From Anaerolineaceae bacterium (GTDB taxonomy: Bacteria; Planctomycetota; Phycisphaerae; FEN-1346; JAACEH01), in contig JAACEH010000171.1 in assembly GCA_011682595.1 (NCBI GenBank), positions 1 through 6,272 of the forward strand: a DNA stretch of 6,272 bases. The letters run 5' to 3'. Made by a program: the position numbers and the translations under genes. The notes under the pieces were generated by a model that saw only the letters and a list, made by a program, of their open reading frames with translations, was not told the origin of the DNA and ran no database searches. Within the stretch, counting starts at the first letter, position 1; each line of letters starts with the position of its first letter. Of this stretch, positions 6,004-6,272 are shown in pieces.

Positions 6004-6272
6004 CTACTCCGTCCGCTCGATCACGCCGTCCAGGAAGCCTTCGAGCTTGCGGGCTCGGACCGGATGTTGCAGCTTGCGAATCGCCTTGGCCTCGATCTGT
6101 CGGACGCGCTCGCGGGTGACCTTGAAGATTCGGCCGACCTCCTCCAGCGTGTAAGTGTAGCCGTCGCCGATACCGTAGCGGAGCTTGATGATCTCCTTCT
6201 CGCGGTAGGTCAGCGTCTTCAGGACGTTCTCGATTCGCCCGCGAAGCATCTCCTGCGTCGCGGCGGTCACCG
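6004..6272 (-). CDS. rpoD: Primary sigma factor (RpoD/SigA), C-terminal fragment cut by the window edge
   Basis: Only the last 88 complete codons are visible; the gene continues beyond the right edge, so the GTG codon at 6268-6270 should be read as an internal Val, not a start. The segment is sigma-70 region 4. Region 4.1 is [22 protein letters not shown] (visible residues 12-33). Region 4.2 is the helix-turn-helix [21 protein letters not shown] (40-60) followed by AKAIRKLQ, which contacts the -35 promoter element. In housekeeping sigma factors this part also contacts the RNA polymerase beta-flap and some activators. The motif [16 protein letters not shown] is characteristic of group 1 (and close group 2) sigma factors, so a stationary-phase paralogue cannot be excluded from the fragment. 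After it comes a tail of about 20 residues ([14 protein letters not shown] and on), slightly longer than in many RpoD proteins. It is transcribed toward ppdK, with a dedicated terminator between them. Confidence 0.93.
   Translation of the reverse strand, partial: VTAATQEMLRGRIENVLKTLTYREKEIIKLRYGIGDGYTYTLEEVGRIFKVTRERVRQIEAKAIRKLQHPVRARKLEGFLDGVIERTE

Noticed and set aside
5814..6119. 101-codon + strand frame after ppdK
   Set aside because: It runs through two terminators and overlaps the sigma factor gene antisense; the Arg/Ala/Ser-rich product has no recognisable domain.

Overview
The window is GC-rich bacterial DNA. It holds three complete genes on the + strand, plus the 3' end of a fourth gene that runs convergently from the right edge. 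The best clue to the organism is this fourth gene. Its sigma-70 region 4 closely resembles what I recall of housekeeping sigma factors from Planctomycetota, so I infer a planctomycete or close relative, possibly of the Phycisphaerae type. That is recall, not a search result, and my confidence is moderate to low.

Layout: (1) 1-181 is a leader region. It has a strong sigma-70-type promoter (TTGACC, 16-base spacer, TATACT), followed at once by an eight-copy G-rich octamer tandem repeat that would lie in the 5' untranslated RNA. (2) 182-1999 encodes a 605-residue RACo-type protein: an N-terminal [2Fe-2S] ferredoxin domain joined to an ASKHA ATPase domain. Proteins of this family drive ATP-dependent re-reduction of inactivated corrinoid cofactors. 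(3) 2011-2988 follows after only 11 bases and encodes a 325-residue auxin-efflux-carrier (AEC) family permease, so genes 2 and 3 are very probably one transcript. (4) 2989-3188 is a 200-base gap holding a second likely promoter with an extended -10, a 12-bp palindrome and the ribosome binding site of the next gene. (5) 3189-5813 encodes a complete 874-residue pyruvate, phosphate dikinase (ppdK) with all recognisable catalytic motifs. (6) 5814-6003 is a convergent intergenic region with two strong hairpin terminators, one oriented for ppdK and one mainly for the sigma gene, plus a small three-arm inverted/direct repeat. (7) 6004-6272 on the - strand is the C-terminal 88 complete codons of a primary sigma factor (rpoD/sigA), cut by the window edge.

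How the genes relate: ppdK links pyruvate and phosphoenolpyruvate and belongs to central carbon metabolism. The RACo-like activator implies that the cell uses corrinoid-dependent methyl transfer, but no corrinoid protein or methyltransferase lies in this window, so its partner must be elsewhere or outside the edge. The permease may carry an organic anion or a substrate of that pathway; this is inference from adjacency only. The visible sigma region 4.2 is of the type that reads TTGACA-like -35 boxes, which fits the two promoters proposed here.

Most of the window is ordinary chromosomal sequence and I do not see a clear new multi-gene system. The most unusual structure is the G-rich octamer array between the promoter and the start of the RACo-like gene, which could form a G-quadruplex in the leader RNA.
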